The notes: a model not told the origin generated them from the letters alone. Counted from the stretch's first letter, positions 52,536-62,367 are shown. The stretch is DNA of 64,000 nucleotides from Youhaiella tibetensis (GCF_008000755.1 NZ_CP041690.1:2667260-2731259); one strand, 5' to 3'. Made by a program: numbers and translations.

Positions 52536-52701
52536 GCCGCCCCTGGCCTCGGCTCGCGCATAGCTGATGCGAGCCATCGGCATTTCACGATCATTGCTTT
52601 TTTCGCGTTTTCCGGTATGAAGTCGCCAGATTTTGCGGGGCGCGCCAGCTTTGGCGGCCAACCGCGCAGCGCGGAAACATGACCGCGGCAGGAACATTCC
52701 A

Positions 52702-54078
52702 TTGAGCGACAACACCCTGGCTAACAAGCCATTCGACGTTTCGGCCAAGACCGGCCAGGCCCCCAAGATCGGCATGGTCAGCCTCGGCTGCCCCAAGGCC
52801 CTGGTGGATTCTGAACGAATTCTGACAACGCTACGCGCCCAGGGTTACACCTTCTCGCGCGACTATGCGGGCTCGGACATCGTCATCGTCAACACCTGCG
52901 GCTTCCTCGACAGCGCCAAGGCCGAAAGCCTCGAGGCGATCGGCGAAGCCCTGGGCGAGAACGGCAAGGTGATCGTCACGGGTTGCCTGGGCGTTGAAAA
53001 GGACCTCATCCAGCAGGTGCACCCGGGCGTGTTGGCCGTGACCGGCCCGCACCAGTACGAGGAAGTCGTCGAGGCCGTGCATGAGCACCTGCCGCCGGTA
53101 CCGAACAAGTTCGTCGACCTGCTGCCCGAGCAGGGGCTGCGCCTGACCCCGCGCCACTACGCCTATCTCAAGATTTCCGAGGGCTGCAACAACCGTTGCT
53201 CGTTCTGCATCATCCCGCAGATCCGCGGCGACCTTGTCTCGCGCCCCGCCGCCAGCGTGCTTTACGAAGCCGAGCGGCTGGTGAAGTCGGGCGTCAAGGA
53301 AATCCTCGTGATCTCCCAGGACACCAGCGCCTATGGCGTGGATATCAAGTACGCCACCAGCCCCTTCCACGGCCGGCAGGTCTCGGCCAAGTTCCTCGAC
53401 CTCTCCCGTGAGCTGGGCGAACTGGGCGCCTGGATCCGGCTCCACTACGTTTACCCCTACCCCCATGTCGACGCCGTCATTCCGCTGATGGCGGAGGGCA
53501 AGGTGCTGCCTTACCTCGACATTCCATTCCAGCACGCGTCCCCGACCGTGCTCAAGTCGATGCGCCGCCCGGCCAACCAGGAAAAGACCCTGGACCGGAT
53601 CAAGCGCTGGCGCGAAATCTGCCCGGACCTCACCATCCGCTCCAACTTCATCGTCGGCTTCCCCGGCGAAACGGAAGAGGATTTCGAGTTCCTGCTCGAC
53701 TGGGTCGAAGAAGCCGAGGTCGACCGCGCCGGTTGCTTCGAATACGAGCCGGTGACCGGTGCTCCCGCCAACGAGCTCGAGGGCGTCGTCCCCGACGAGG
53801 TCAAGCGCGAACGCTTCGAGCGCCTGATGGAAGTGGCCCAGGACGTCTCCACGGCCCGGCTTGCCAAGAAGGTCGGCCGCACCATCCAGGTGCTGGTCGA
53901 TGATGTGCAGCCGGAGGCCAACCGCGCCATCGCCCGCTCCAAGTGGGATGCGCCCGATATCGACGGCACGGTCATCATCGACAACGCCACCGGCATCAAG
54001 CCCGGCGACCTCGTGGATGTGACGGTAACGGACTCGGACGAGTACGACCTGTTCGCGGAGCCGGCCAAGGCGAACTGA
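52702..54078 (+). CDS. rimO: Ribosomal protein S12 methylthiotransferase RimO
   Basis: RimO attaches a methylthio group to Asp-88 of ribosomal protein S12. The 458-residue radical SAM enzyme has the N-terminal cluster cysteines C30, C66 and C95 ([25 protein letters not shown]), the radical SAM triad C162-x3-C166-x2-C169 (GCNNRCSFC) and a C-terminal TRAM domain. The start is TTG at 52702 with AGGA eight bases upstream. The folate genes follow on the same strand. Confidence 0.95.
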   Translation: MSDNTLANKPFDVSAKTGQAPKIGMVSLGCPKALVDSERILTTLRAQGYTFSRDYAGSDIVIVNTCGFLDSAKAESLEAIGEALGENGKVIVTGCLGVEKDLIQQVHPGVLAVTGPHQYEEVVEAVHEHLPPVPNKFVDLLPEQGLRLTPRHYAYLKISEGCNNRCSFCIIPQIRGDLVSRPAASVLYEAERLVKSGVKEILVISQDTSAYGVDIKYATSPFHGRQVSAKFLDLSRELGELGAWIRLHYVYPYPHVDAVIPLMAEGKVLPYLDIPFQHASPTVLKSMRRPANQEKTLDRIKRWREICPDLTIRSNFIVGFPGETEEDFEFLLDWVEEAEVDRAGCFEYEPVTGAPANELEGVVPDEVKRERFERLMEVAQDVSTARLAKKVGRTIQVLVDDVQPEANRAIARSKWDAPDIDGTVIIDNATGIKPGDLVDVTVTDSDEYDLFAEPAKAN

Positions 54079-54113
54079 CCGCCTGCCGGCAGCGGCACTT
54101 CGGGAGGAACGTC

Positions 54114-54977
54114 ATGCAGGGTGTTCTGCATCTTGAATATTCGGTGCCGCTCGCTTCAGGCGAGATCCTGCGGCTCGGCCGCCATCCTCTGGTGATGGGC
54201 ATTCTCAACGTGACGCCCGACAGCTTCTCGGACGGCGGCGACTTTGCCGGCGTCGAGCCTGGCCTGGCCCATGCCCGCGAGATGGTCGCCGAAGGCGCCG
54301 ACATCATCGATGTGGGCGGAGAAAGCACCCGCCCCGGCCACGAGGAAGTCTCGGTACAGGACGAACTCGACCGCGTGGTTCCAGTCATGGAGGCACTCAG
54401 CGACGCTGCGCTGGGCACGCTCGTCTCCATCGACACCTACAAGGCGCTGGTCGCCGACCAGGCCGTGCAATCGGGCGCAGCCATCATTAACGACGTCTAT
54501 GGCCTCCAGCGCGAGCCCGAGATTGCCGACGTCGCCGCCCTGCACAACGTGCCCGTCATCGCCATGCACTGGGACGCCGCCCGCGATCCCAATCGTCCAT
54601 TGATCGACGAAATGCTGCGCTACTTCGAAAGAACGCTCGAAATTGCCAGCAAGGCCGGCATCGCCAAGGACCGGCTGATCCTCGACCCCGGCTTCGGGTT
54701 CGGCAAGAGCCTGCAGGAGAACTATCGGCTCATGCAGACCTTCGGGCGCCTGCACGAACTGGGAGCGCCAGTACTGATCGGCACTTCACGCAAATCCATG
54801 ATCGGCAAGCTGCTCGGCAACGAACCCAAGGAGCGCCTGGCGGGCACCCTGGCGACCACGGTCCTCGCCTATGCCGGCGGCGCACACATTTTTCGCGTCC
54901 ACGACGTGAAAGCCAATCGCGACGCTCTTCGCGTCGCCGCTGCCAGCCTCTATGGTCCGGCCCACACGGAGGCTTGA
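54114..54977 (+). CDS. folP: Dihydropteroate synthase
   Basis: FolP joins p-aminobenzoate to the pterin diphosphate, the step blocked by sulfonamides. The 287-residue TIM barrel has LVMGILNVTPDSFSDGG, IIDVGGESTRPGHEEV, INDVYGL and a terminal RVHDVKAN. The ATG at 54114 has GGGAGGA five bases upstream. folB and folK follow after six and two bases, so this is a folate operon. Confidence 0.95.
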   Translation: MQGVLHLEYSVPLASGEILRLGRHPLVMGILNVTPDSFSDGGDFAGVEPGLAHAREMVAEGADIIDVGGESTRPGHEEVSVQDELDRVVPVMEALSDAALGTLVSIDTYKALVADQAVQSGAAIINDVYGLQREPEIADVAALHNVPVIAMHWDAARDPNRPLIDEMLRYFERTLEIASKAGIAKDRLILDPGFGFGKSLQENYRLMQTFGRLHELGAPVLIGTSRKSMIGKLLGNEPKERLAGTLATTVLAYAGGAHIFRVHDVKANRDALRVAAASLYGPAHTEA

Positions 54978-54983
54978 ATCAGA

Positions 54984-55355
54984 TTGTCCGCAAAAGACCT
55001 TATCATCCTGAACAACCTGGGCTTTTACGGCTACCACGGTGCCCTGAGCGAGGAGAATCGCCTCGGCCAGCGCTTCTGGATCGACTTTACCGCCGGGCTC
55101 GACCTCTCCGCCCCCGCCCGCAGTGACGACCTCTCGGATGCCGTTTCCTACGCCGACGTCTTCGACGTCATCCAAGCCACGTTCTCCAATACCCGCTTCA
55201 ACCTCATCGAGGCGCTGGCCCAGAGCATTGCGGACGCGGTGTTCGCCGCCTTCCCGGCCATCGAGACGATCCGCATCCGCATCCGCAAGCCGGAGGCGCC
55301 CATACCGATGGTGGCCGGCGAGGCAGCCATCGAACTCTATCGCGAGCGCTCCTGA
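54984..55355 (+). CDS. folB: Dihydroneopterin aldolase
   Basis: FolB converts dihydroneopterin to hydroxymethyl-dihydropterin. The 123-residue T-fold protein shows LNNLGFYGYHGALSEENRLGQRFWIDF, NLIEALAQSIADAVF and the late IRIRKPEAPIP. The TTG start at 54984 has GGAGG about 11 bases upstream. It sits between folP and folK. Confidence 0.93.
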   Translation: MSAKDLIILNNLGFYGYHGALSEENRLGQRFWIDFTAGLDLSAPARSDDLSDAVSYADVFDVIQATFSNTRFNLIEALAQSIADAVFAAFPAIETIRIRIRKPEAPIPMVAGEAAIELYRERS

Positions 55356-55357
55356 TC

Positions 55358-55801
55358 ATGGCCACGGCCTGGCTGGCGCTCGGCGCCAATATCGGAAACC
55401 CGCGCGCCCAGCTCGAGGAAGCGGTGGCGCGTCTTGACGCCCTGCCCTCGGTGCGCGTGACCAGGGCCTCGACGATCATCGTCACAGAGCCGTGGGGCAA
55501 GACCGACCAAAACGACTTCCATAACATGGCCTTGGAAGTCGAAACGGACTCAGATCCTGAAGAACTTCTGGCGCTTTGCCTGGGCGTCGAGGCGGCAATG
55601 GGCCGCCAGCGCCTGGAGCACTGGGGGCCGCGCCTGATCGATATCGACATCATCGCCTATGAGCGGCAGGTCGTGGATCAGCCCAACCTCAAAATTCCGC
55701 ACCCTTATGCCCATGAGCGCGACTTCGTGCTGGTGCCGCTGCGCGAGATTGCCCCTGCGGTGGCGGACTGGATCGTGAAGCGGAGCAAGGCCGCCGGCTA
55801 G
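55358..55801 (+). CDS. folK: 2-amino-4-hydroxy-6-hydroxymethyldihydropteridine pyrophosphokinase
   Basis: FolK pyrophosphorylates hydroxymethyl-dihydropterin. The 147-residue protein has WLALGANIGNPRAQLEEAVARL, VVTEPWGKTDQNDFHNMALEVET and RWGPRLIDIDIIAYE-type sequence (here HWGPRLIDIDIIAYERQVV). Its last four bases overlap the convergent atp12-like gene. Confidence 0.95.
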   Translation: MATAWLALGANIGNPRAQLEEAVARLDALPSVRVTRASTIIVTEPWGKTDQNDFHNMALEVETDSDPEELLALCLGVEAAMGRQRLEHWGPRLIDIDIIAYERQVVDQPNLKIPHPYAHERDFVLVPLREIAPAVADWIVKRSKAAG

Positions 55802-56574
55802 GCGCGCATCAGCTCGAGCAGCTTGACCGCCGTATCGAACTCGACGCGACGCTTGGCGCGGCGCAGCTGCGCCTCTTCATCCTCACCCCACTGGCGGGCC
55901 TGATAGTCCTCATCGACATGGGCCGCGGCCCACACCTGGTCGGGCGTGAAAAGGCGCTCGAGCAATCCCATGGCCAGAAGCCCCGAGCCGGTTATGCCGG
56001 TGATCGAGACGAGGGCGATGAGCACGAGCAGCCCCTGCCCCTCGAGGGCTTCGGCGAGCTTGGCGAGGGTCGCGGGCGGCTGATCCTGGTGCAGGATGCC
56101 GATGGTCGGCTGGAAGCTCACGCCATAGTGACGCGCGAGCGTCACCAGCGCCCCATCCCAGACCTGCTCCTGCTCGGCCACGAGTTCGCGCGGCGTTTCC
56201 GCCCGATAGAGGAGCAGATCGCCGGCGGCATATTTGACCACTTCCTCCCGCAGAGCCGGGATCATCGTCTCGCCGCTTTCGAGCGCGGAGTTGACCAGGC
56301 GCACCATGGGCATGGACTGGGCATCGACGCGCTCGCCCTGCGCCGCCCATTCCTCGGCCATGATGGTGGCGATGCCCGCCACCGGAACAACGACGGGAAC
56401 ACGGCCCGGCGTGCGGGTCGGACGACCATCGAGCGTGACGGAAAATCCGCCCTCGACGACCTCGACCCCGGTCTCCTTGTAGAAACGCTTGGGCAGTTCC
56501 TGCCTGGCGTGCTTCTGGGCTCGCCCATACCCGTCGTCACGATGCTGGAAGGCGTCTTCGAGGAATTCGCGCAT
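55798..56574 (-). CDS. ATP12-family ATP synthase assembly chaperone
   Basis: The 258-residue protein matches ATP12, which assists assembly of the F1 alpha subunit in mitochondria and Alphaproteobacteria: FYKETGVEVVEGGFSVTLDGRPTRTPG near the start, ALREEVVKYAAGDLLLYRA, and LITGITGSGLLAMGL-like sequence later. The function in bacteria is inferred from mitochondria. It is the last gene of the crcB-rluC-HAD-atp12 operon. Confidence 0.88.
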   Translation of the reverse strand: MREFLEDAFQHRDDGYGRAQKHARQELPKRFYKETGVEVVEGGFSVTLDGRPTRTPGRVPVVVPVAGIATIMAEEWAAQGERVDAQSMPMVRLVNSALESGETMIPALREEVVKYAAGDLLLYRAETPRELVAEQEQVWDGALVTLARHYGVSFQPTIGILHQDQPPATLAKLAEALEGQGLLVLIALVSITGITGSGLLAMGLLERLFTPDQVWAAAHVDEDYQARQWGEDEEAQLRRAKRRVEFDTAVKLLELMRA

Positions 56575-56579
56575 GGGTC

Positions 56580-57242
56580 CTACTCCAGAAGCGAGGCGAG
56601 CGCCGCGTCGAGCTCGTCATAGCGATCGATGAGGATTGTAGCACCAGCGCCGACCAGATCGCTCCGGTCATGATAGCCCCAGGTCACCCCCACCGAACGA
56701 ACGCCGGCCGCGTTGGCCAGCTCGATATCGAAAGTGGTGTCGCCCACCATGATGGTCTCGGCCGGATCGGCACCGGTCTCGGCCATGGCGCGCAACAGCA
56801 TGCCCGGATGCGGCTTGGAAGGATTGTGGTCCGGCGTCTGGAGCGTCACGAAGTGCTCGGAGAGCCCATGGACACCCAGGATGCGATTGACCCCGTTAAG
56901 GCCCTTCCCCGTCGCGATGCCGAGCAAGGCCTGCTCATCGGCTCGCAAGCGGTCGAGCGCCTCGCGCGTGCCAGGGAACAGCGGCTCGCGATCCGCAGCG
57001 ATTTCGAGCGTTGCCCGATAATTGGTGCGGTAGCTGTTGACCAGCGTATCGATCAGCACCGGATCTTCGCTTTCAGCCAGCCGGCCGATGGCCACCGGCA
57101 GCGACAGCCCGATGACGCGCCGCGACGCCTCGACCGTTGGCGCGGGAAGTCCGGCGCCCGTGAAGGTCAGCGTCATCTGCTCGGTGATCAGTCCGTGCGT
57201 ATCAATGAGCGTGCCATCCATATCGAAAACGATGAGCTTCAT
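56580..57242 (-). CDS. HAD-family hydrolase, phosphoglycolate-phosphatase-like
   Basis: The 220-residue protein has HAD motif I as VFDMDGTLIDTH, motif II with ATGKGLNGVN, the lysine of motif III in SKPHPGM and motif IV GDTTFDIELANAAG. Cap insertion after motif I marks subfamily IA. It would dephosphorylate a sugar or glycolate phosphate; the substrate is not fixed. It is separated from rluC by three bases and from atp12 by five. Confidence 0.88.
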   Translation of the reverse strand: MKLIVFDMDGTLIDTHGLITEQMTLTFTGAGLPAPTVEASRRVIGLSLPVAIGRLAESEDPVLIDTLVNSYRTNYRATLEIAADREPLFPGTREALDRLRADEQALLGIATGKGLNGVNRILGVHGLSEHFVTLQTPDHNPSKPHPGMLLRAMAETGADPAETIMVGDTTFDIELANAAGVRSVGVTWGYHDRSDLVGAGATILIDRYDELDAALASLLE

Positions 57243-57245
57243 GGC

Positions 57246-58235
57246 TCAGGCCTCCGCTTCCGGATCGACGTTCTGTGCATCGTAGCGCGCCGCGTCGAAC
57301 CCAAGGGCATCGAACGTTTCCTGCATGTGCGGAGGCAGCGGCGCCGACACATCAAGCTTCTTGCCGCTGCGCAGCGGCAGAGTGATGCGGCGCGCATGCA
57401 GGTGCAGGCCTTCGGCAAGCCCCTCGGGAGCCTGCCAGTTCTCGATGTTGAAATAGCGCGGATCGCCCAGGATCGGGTTGCCGAGCTGGGCCATGTGGAC
57501 ACGCAGCTGGTGCGTGCGCCCGGTGACCGGCTTGAGCGTGACCCAGGCGAAACGGCGCCCGGCGGTATCGGTGGTGGAGTAATAGGTCTGTGAGTGCTGG
57601 GCGCCAGGATAGCCGTGCGGCACCACGATCATCTGCTCGCCGTCCTGGGTCGCCTGCTTGGCGAGGAAGCAGGAAATATCGCCCTGGCGCGGGTTGGGAT
57701 TGCCCACCACCACGGCCCAGTAGATCTTGCGCGCCGAGCGCGAGCGGAAGACCGTGCCGAAATGGCTGGCGGCGGCATGGGTCTTGGCGACAACGAGACA
57801 GCCCGAGGTGTCCCGGTCCAGCCGGTGCACGAGGCGCGGCGCCTCGCCCTTCTTGTTGGGCAGGCTCTTGAGCATGCCGTCGATATGGCGCTTGGTATTG
57901 GTGCCACCCTGGACGGCCAGCCCGAAGGGCTTATTGAAGACGTAGATCTCATCGTCTTCGTAGAGGATGAGCGAGCGCAGGAAGGCGGCATCTTCCTCGT
58001 TGATGCGCGGCGCGCGCACGACGTCCGGGTCATCGACCGGCGGCACGCGCACGACCTGCCCGGCCGACAGGCGCGAATTGGTCTGCACCCTGCCCTTGTC
58101 CACGCGTACCTGGCCGGTGCGGATCAGCTTCTGGAGCCGCCCGAAACCCAGCTGCGGAAAATGCAGGGCAAACCAGCGGTCCAGCCGCATGCCCTCTTCG
58201 TCGGTCGATACCGTTCGTTCCTGAACAGCGCTCAT
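57246..58235 (-). CDS. rluC: RluA-family 23S rRNA pseudouridine synthase
   Basis: The 329-residue protein has an N-terminal S4 RNA-binding domain (MRLDRWFALHFPQLGFGRLQKLIR) and the synthase domain with the catalytic aspartate in RLVHRLDRDTSGCLVVAK. It best matches RluC, which modifies U955, U2504 and U2580; the exact target is by similarity. The ATG at 58235 overlaps the crcB stop as ATGA. Confidence 0.88.
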   Translation of the reverse strand: MSAVQERTVSTDEEGMRLDRWFALHFPQLGFGRLQKLIRTGQVRVDKGRVQTNSRLSAGQVVRVPPVDDPDVVRAPRINEEDAAFLRSLILYEDDEIYVFNKPFGLAVQGGTNTKRHIDGMLKSLPNKKGEAPRLVHRLDRDTSGCLVVAKTHAAASHFGTVFRSRSARKIYWAVVVGNPNPRQGDISCFLAKQATQDGEQMIVVPHGYPGAQHSQTYYSTTDTAGRRFAWVTLKPVTGRTHQLRVHMAQLGNPILGDPRYFNIENWQAPEGLAEGLHLHARRITLPLRSGKKLDVSAPLPPHMQETFDALGFDAARYDAQNVDPEAEA

Positions 58236-58615
58236 GCGCCTGCGCCTCTCGTAATCAAGAGCCCGACATAGAGCGCGGGAATGGAAACTACAACCGAAAG
58301 CACCGCGTAGAGCAGTGCCTGGTTCCATTCGCCGCGTTCGATCAGGGTAATGGCGTCCAGGGAGAAGGAGGAAAAGGTCGTGAAACCGCCGAGCACGCCC
58401 ACGGCCACGAACAGGCGTATCTCCTGCTGGTGCGGCGGCAGCAGGCGCGCCAGCAGCCCCACGAGCAGCCCCATGGCCAGCGAACCAACGATGTTGACGA
58501 TCATCGTGCCAAGGGGAAAGGCGGTTTCCCAAAGCCGCCCAACGGCGACCGAGACTCCGTACCGGCCAACGGCGCCAACGGCACCGCCAAGGCCGACAAG
58601 CAACACTTGCAGCAT
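58232..58615 (-). CDS. crcB: Fluoride ion channel CrcB/Fluc
   Basis: Fluc channels expel fluoride as dual-topology dimers. The 127-residue protein has four membrane helices with GLGGAVGAVGRYGVS, the conserved asparagine in IVNIVGSLAMG and the GGFTTFSSFS signature. The ATG at 58615 has GGGTG upstream; a GTG at 58624 is the alternative. It is the first gene of a four-gene operon; I see no fluoride riboswitch in front of it. Confidence 0.93.
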   Translation of the reverse strand: MLQVLLVGLGGAVGAVGRYGVSVAVGRLWETAFPLGTMIVNIVGSLAMGLLVGLLARLLPPHQQEIRLFVAVGVLGGFTTFSSFSLDAITLIERGEWNQALLYAVLSVVVSIPALYVGLLITRGAGA

Positions 58616-58710
58616 GAAATGCACCCGAGTGAGTCCGAATATTGGTCCGTCCTACAATAGTTTGCTATCGTTCGCGACAGAGCTTTCGACTGTGGGGCAT
58701 CGGTGCGGCG

Positions 58711-59853
58711 ATGAATTCGTTACTCTCGAAGGTTGCGGTCGGCCTGCGGCTGCTTACCATCACCTTTGCCCTGGCGGCCGTTGCCGGCTGCTCGACCTTC
58801 GGCATTCGCCACCCGGTGCCTGCCGCCGCGGCCGAGACGGCGGCCCTCATTCCCACGCCCGTCATTCGCTACTGGGGCGACGAGTTGCCCAAGGCCAATA
58901 GCGAGATCTTCGCAGGCCTCGGCAAGACGGCCAATCCGAAATTCCTCGCGCTTTCGGGCGGCGGCATGAACGGCGCTTATGGCGCAGGCTTCCTCATCGG
59001 CTGGACCGCGCGCGGCGACCGGCCGAAATTCGATATCGTCACCGGCATCAGCATCGGCGCCGTCATCGCTCCAATGGCCTTCCTCGGACCGCGCTACGAC
59101 AAGAGGCTGGAGACGGTCTTTGCCAATCTCGTGGACCAGCGCGCCAAGGGCCCGGGCGTCATCGCCGCCCTGCTCGGCGCCCCCGCGATCGCCGACAACA
59201 CGCCTTTGCGTGCCGCCATTGCCCAGGTGATCGACCAGCAGGCACTCGACGAGATCGCAGCCGAGCACCGCGCCGGGCGGCGCCTGCTGATCGGTACCAC
59301 GAACCTTGACGCCGAGCGCCCCGTCGTCTGGGACATCGGGGCGATCGCCAACAGTAATATCGCCAACCGGCTCGAACTGGTGCGGACCATCATCCTGGCC
59401 TCGGCCTCGGTGCCGGGAATCTTCACGCCCGTGCTGATCCGCGTGAACGTGGACGGCCGAGCCTATGACGAACTGCATGTGGATGGCGGCGTAACCCAGC
59501 AGGTAGTGCTGCTGCCGGGCGGCGTCTCTGCCGACCTGCCCAAGAGCCGCGGCACGCTCTACGTCATCTACAACGGCACCATCGAGCCACAACGCGATGC
59601 CATCCAGCAGGTGTCGAGCGTCTCCGTGCTCGAACGCGCGGTGCCCTCCCTGCTCAAGTATCGCGGGCGCGGCGACATCCTTGTGCTCGAGGCGGCGGCG
59701 CGGGCCCGGGGGCTCAAGTATCTCCTCACAGCGATCTCGGCCGATTTCCCGCAACCGGACTCGCTGTTCCTGGCCTCCCCGGCCTGGCTCAACGAATTGT
59801 TTGCCTTCGGATACAAAAACGGCCGCGCCGGCATCTGGCAGACCCACCCCTAG
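58711..59853 (+). CDS. Patatin-like phospholipase lipoprotein, first copy
   Basis: The 380-residue protein starts with a lipoprotein signal (LAAVAGC, lipidated C27), so it should be anchored in a membrane. The patatin domain has the oxyanion loop LSGGGMNGAYGAG (82-94), the nucleophile S114 in GISIG and the dyad aspartate D258 in DGG. It is likely a lipid or peptidoglycan-lipid hydrolase; substrate unknown. It and the next gene are tandem paralogues. Confidence 0.88.
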   Translation: MNSLLSKVAVGLRLLTITFALAAVAGCSTFGIRHPVPAAAAETAALIPTPVIRYWGDELPKANSEIFAGLGKTANPKFLALSGGGMNGAYGAGFLIGWTARGDRPKFDIVTGISIGAVIAPMAFLGPRYDKRLETVFANLVDQRAKGPGVIAALLGAPAIADNTPLRAAIAQVIDQQALDEIAAEHRAGRRLLIGTTNLDAERPVVWDIGAIANSNIANRLELVRTIILASASVPGIFTPVLIRVNVDGRAYDELHVDGGVTQQVVLLPGGVSADLPKSRGTLYVIYNGTIEPQRDAIQQVSSVSVLERAVPSLLKYRGRGDILVLEAAARARGLKYLLTAISADFPQPDSLFLASPAWLNELFAFGYKNGRAGIWQTHP

Positions 59854-59894
59854 GCGCTTTCGGAACCAATTCTTAGCGGCTGGCCGATTAGCAC

Positions 59895-59914
59895 GAACGC
59901 CTCAGGGGGCGTTC
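59895..59914 (+). promoter_or_regulatory. Hairpin covering the ribosome site of the second patatin gene
   Basis: GAACGCC and GGCGTTC pair with a six-base loop just before the ATG at 59919; the purine run AGGGGG (59904-59909) straddles the loop and the 3' arm. Pairing would partly hide the ribosome site. Confidence 0.4.
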
Positions 59915-59918
59915 TCGA

Positions 59919-61028
59919 ATGATCACATCCGCAAAGGCCGCGTTGCGCGCCGCACTCCTCGGCCTGGCTCTGGCCAGTACCGCCGGCTGCACCAGCATGG
60001 TCCGCGATCCCGTGCCGCTGGCGATGATCGACAAGGCGAGCTTCCAAAGCGCCACCCCGATCCGCTACTGGGGCGACCAGTTGCCCGCCGCCTATGCCAG
60101 CGCCTATCGCAGCAACAGCCATATCCTGAGCCTCTCGGGCGGCGGCCTCAACGGCGCCTACGGGGCGGGGTATCTCACCGGCTGGACGGCGCGGGGCACG
60201 CGCCCCAGCTTCGACCTCGTGACCGGCATCAGCGTGGGCGCCATGATCGCGCCACTGGCCTTCCTCGGTTCGCGCTATGACGGGCGCCTGCAGGCAATCC
60301 TCGCCAATGTGGGGTCGGAGTCGCTGGGCGGGCCGGGCCTGCTCGCCATGCTCTTCGGCGCGCCTGCGTTGGCGGACAACGCGGTGGTCAAGCGGATGAT
60401 CGCCGAGATCATCGACGAAGAGACGCTCGCGGCGATTGCCAGCGAGCATCGCAAGGGCCGGCGGCTCCTCGTCGGCACCACCAATCTCGATGCGGAACGG
60501 CCGGTAGTCTGGGATATCGGCGCTATCGCCAACAGCACGCTGCCCAACCGGCTCGAGCTGGTCCGCCAGGTGATCCTGGCCTCCGCCGCCCTGCCCGGCT
60601 TCTTCCCGCCCGTGCTGATCGAGGTGACCATCGATGGCAAGCGTTACGACGAATTGCATGTCGATGGCGGCATCACCCAGCAATTCGTGATGCTGCCGGG
60701 TGACGGACAGGGGCGCGGCAGGTCAAAGAGCACGCTTTACGCCATCTACAACGGCACCACCCAGCCGACGCCGCAGATCGTCAAGGCCTCAGGCCTCTCG
60801 ATCCTCGGACGCGCCGTGCCCACCCTGCTCAAATATCGCGACCGGGGCGACGTGCGAGAACTCGAAAACACCGCCCGCGCCAATGGCATTTCCTACCATC
60901 TGGCGGCCATTCCGGGGGGCTTCCCCGAGCCGCCGACGCGCAACGCGCAGCTGCAGGCCTGGCTCAACGCCCTTTACGCTCTCGGCTTCAAGAACGGCAG
61001 CGTCGGCAACTGGCAGAGCAGCCGCTAG
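59919..61028 (+). CDS. Patatin-like phospholipase lipoprotein, second copy
   Basis: The 369-residue protein parallels the first copy along its length: lipobox region ASTAGC (C24), oxyanion loop GGGLNGAYGAG, nucleophile S105 in GISVG and the DGG aspartate, plus near-identical blocks such as GTTNLDAERPVVWDIGAIANS. It lies 65 bases after its paralogue. The C-terminal end (LNALYALGFKNGSVGNWQ) is similar to the first copy (LNELFAFGYKNGRAGIWQ). It overlaps the convergent rarA by four bases. Confidence 0.88.
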   Translation: MITSAKAALRAALLGLALASTAGCTSMVRDPVPLAMIDKASFQSATPIRYWGDQLPAAYASAYRSNSHILSLSGGGLNGAYGAGYLTGWTARGTRPSFDLVTGISVGAMIAPLAFLGSRYDGRLQAILANVGSESLGGPGLLAMLFGAPALADNAVVKRMIAEIIDEETLAAIASEHRKGRRLLVGTTNLDAERPVVWDIGAIANSTLPNRLELVRQVILASAALPGFFPPVLIEVTIDGKRYDELHVDGGITQQFVMLPGDGQGRGRSKSTLYAIYNGTTQPTPQIVKASGLSILGRAVPTLLKYRDRGDVRELENTARANGISYHLAAIPGGFPEPPTRNAQLQAWLNALYALGFKNGSVGNWQSSR

Positions 61029-62365
61029 GGCTCGTTGCCCTCGCCACGCTTCTTCTCGCGAAGGCGCGTGAAGTAGTCGAGGCGCTTGGCCAGGTCCCGC
61101 TCGAAGCCACGCTCGACGGGGTGGTAGAAATCCTGCCGCCCGATCTTCTCGGGGAAGTATTCCTGGCCCGAAAACGCCTCGGGCGTATCGTGGTCGTAGA
61201 TGTAGCCGGCACCGTAGCCCTGCTTGCCCATAAGCTTGGTCGGCGCATTGAGGATCACCATGGGCGGCATGGGCGAGCCGGTGTCGCGAGCCACCTTCAT
61301 GGCGCCCTTGAAGGCGGTGTAGACCGCATTCGACTTGGGCGCGAGCGCCAGGTAGACTACGACCTGGGCCAGCGCCAATTCGCCCTCGGGCGAACCGAGC
61401 ATCTGGTAGGCATCCCGCGCCGCGATCGCCTGGGGCAACGCCTGGGGATCGGCAAGGCCGATATCCTCCACCGACATGCGGATCAGCCGGCGCGCCAGGA
61501 ACAGCGGATCCTCCCCCGCCTCGAGCATGCGGGCGAAATAGTAGAGGGCCGCGTTGGGATCGGACCCCCGGATGGTCTTGTGCAGCGCCGAGATGAGGTT
61601 GTAGTGCCCATCCTGCGCCTTGTCGTAGATCGGGGCGCGGCGCTGGACGACCGTGAGCAGTGTCGCCTTGTCGAGCGTCTCGCCGGGGCGAGCCGAGGCC
61701 AGCACCTCCTCCACGAGCCCGAGAAGCGCCCGGCCATCGCCGTCGGCGAGCGTCAGCAGCATCGCCCGGGCGTCCTCGTCGAGCGGCAGCGCCGCGCCGG
61801 TGCGGGTCTCCGCGCGCTTGACCAGTGCCTCAAGATCCTCGAGCGACAAGGACTCGAACCGCAACACCTGGCTGCGCGAGAGCAAGGCCGCGTTGAGCTC
61901 GAAGGAGGGATTCTCGGTGGTGGCGCCCACGAGCACCACGGTGCCGTCTTCCATCACCGGCAGGAACCCATCCTGCTGGGCGCGGTTGAAGCGATGGATT
62001 TCGTCCACGAACAGCAGCGTCCGCCGCCCGGCCATCCGCTCGATCCGGGCCTTCTCAAAAGCCTTCTTGAGATCGGCCACGCCGGAAAACACCGCCGATA
62101 TCTGCTCGAACTTGTAGCCGATCTGATCGGCAAGCAGGCGCGCCACCGTGGTCTTGCCGGTGCCCGGCGGCCCCCAGAGGATGAGCGAGCCGAGCCGCCC
62201 CGAGGCGATCATGCGCCGCAGAGTACCCTCAGGCCCCAACAGGTGCTGCTGGCCGATCACTTCATCGAGCGAGCGCGGCCGCAACTGGTCGGCGAGCGGC
62301 CGGTTGCCGCTCTCGTCGTCGGGCGGCTCGCCGCCGCCCGGTTCGGGTGAAAACAGATCGCCCAT
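61025..62365 (-). CDS. rarA: Replication-associated recombination protein RarA (MgsA)
   Basis: RarA is an AAA+ ATPase that acts at stalled forks and gaps. The 446-residue protein has the Walker A GPPGTGKTTVARLLA, Walker B LLFVDEIHRFN, sensor GATTENPSFEL and the helical C-terminal domain with MSVEDIGLADPQALPQA and a tetramerising tail. It starts two bases after the Do-type protease stop. A stand-alone relative of its C-terminal domain lies at 44096-44677. Confidence 0.94.
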   Translation of the reverse strand: MGDLFSPEPGGGEPPDDESGNRPLADQLRPRSLDEVIGQQHLLGPEGTLRRMIASGRLGSLILWGPPGTGKTTVARLLADQIGYKFEQISAVFSGVADLKKAFEKARIERMAGRRTLLFVDEIHRFNRAQQDGFLPVMEDGTVVLVGATTENPSFELNAALLSRSQVLRFESLSLEDLEALVKRAETRTGAALPLDEDARAMLLTLADGDGRALLGLVEEVLASARPGETLDKATLLTVVQRRAPIYDKAQDGHYNLISALHKTIRGSDPNAALYYFARMLEAGEDPLFLARRLIRMSVEDIGLADPQALPQAIAARDAYQMLGSPEGELALAQVVVYLALAPKSNAVYTAFKGAMKVARDTGSPMPPMVILNAPTKLMGKQGYGAGYIYDHDTPEAFSGQEYFPEKIGRQDFYHPVERGFERDLAKRLDYFTRLREKKRGEGNEP

Positions 62366-62367
62366 GT

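Noticed and set aside
58616-58710. Fluoride riboswitch before crcB
   Set aside because: The short divergent region shows no pseudoknot-capable GGCGAUG-type leader, and crcB starts close to the divergent patatin gene.
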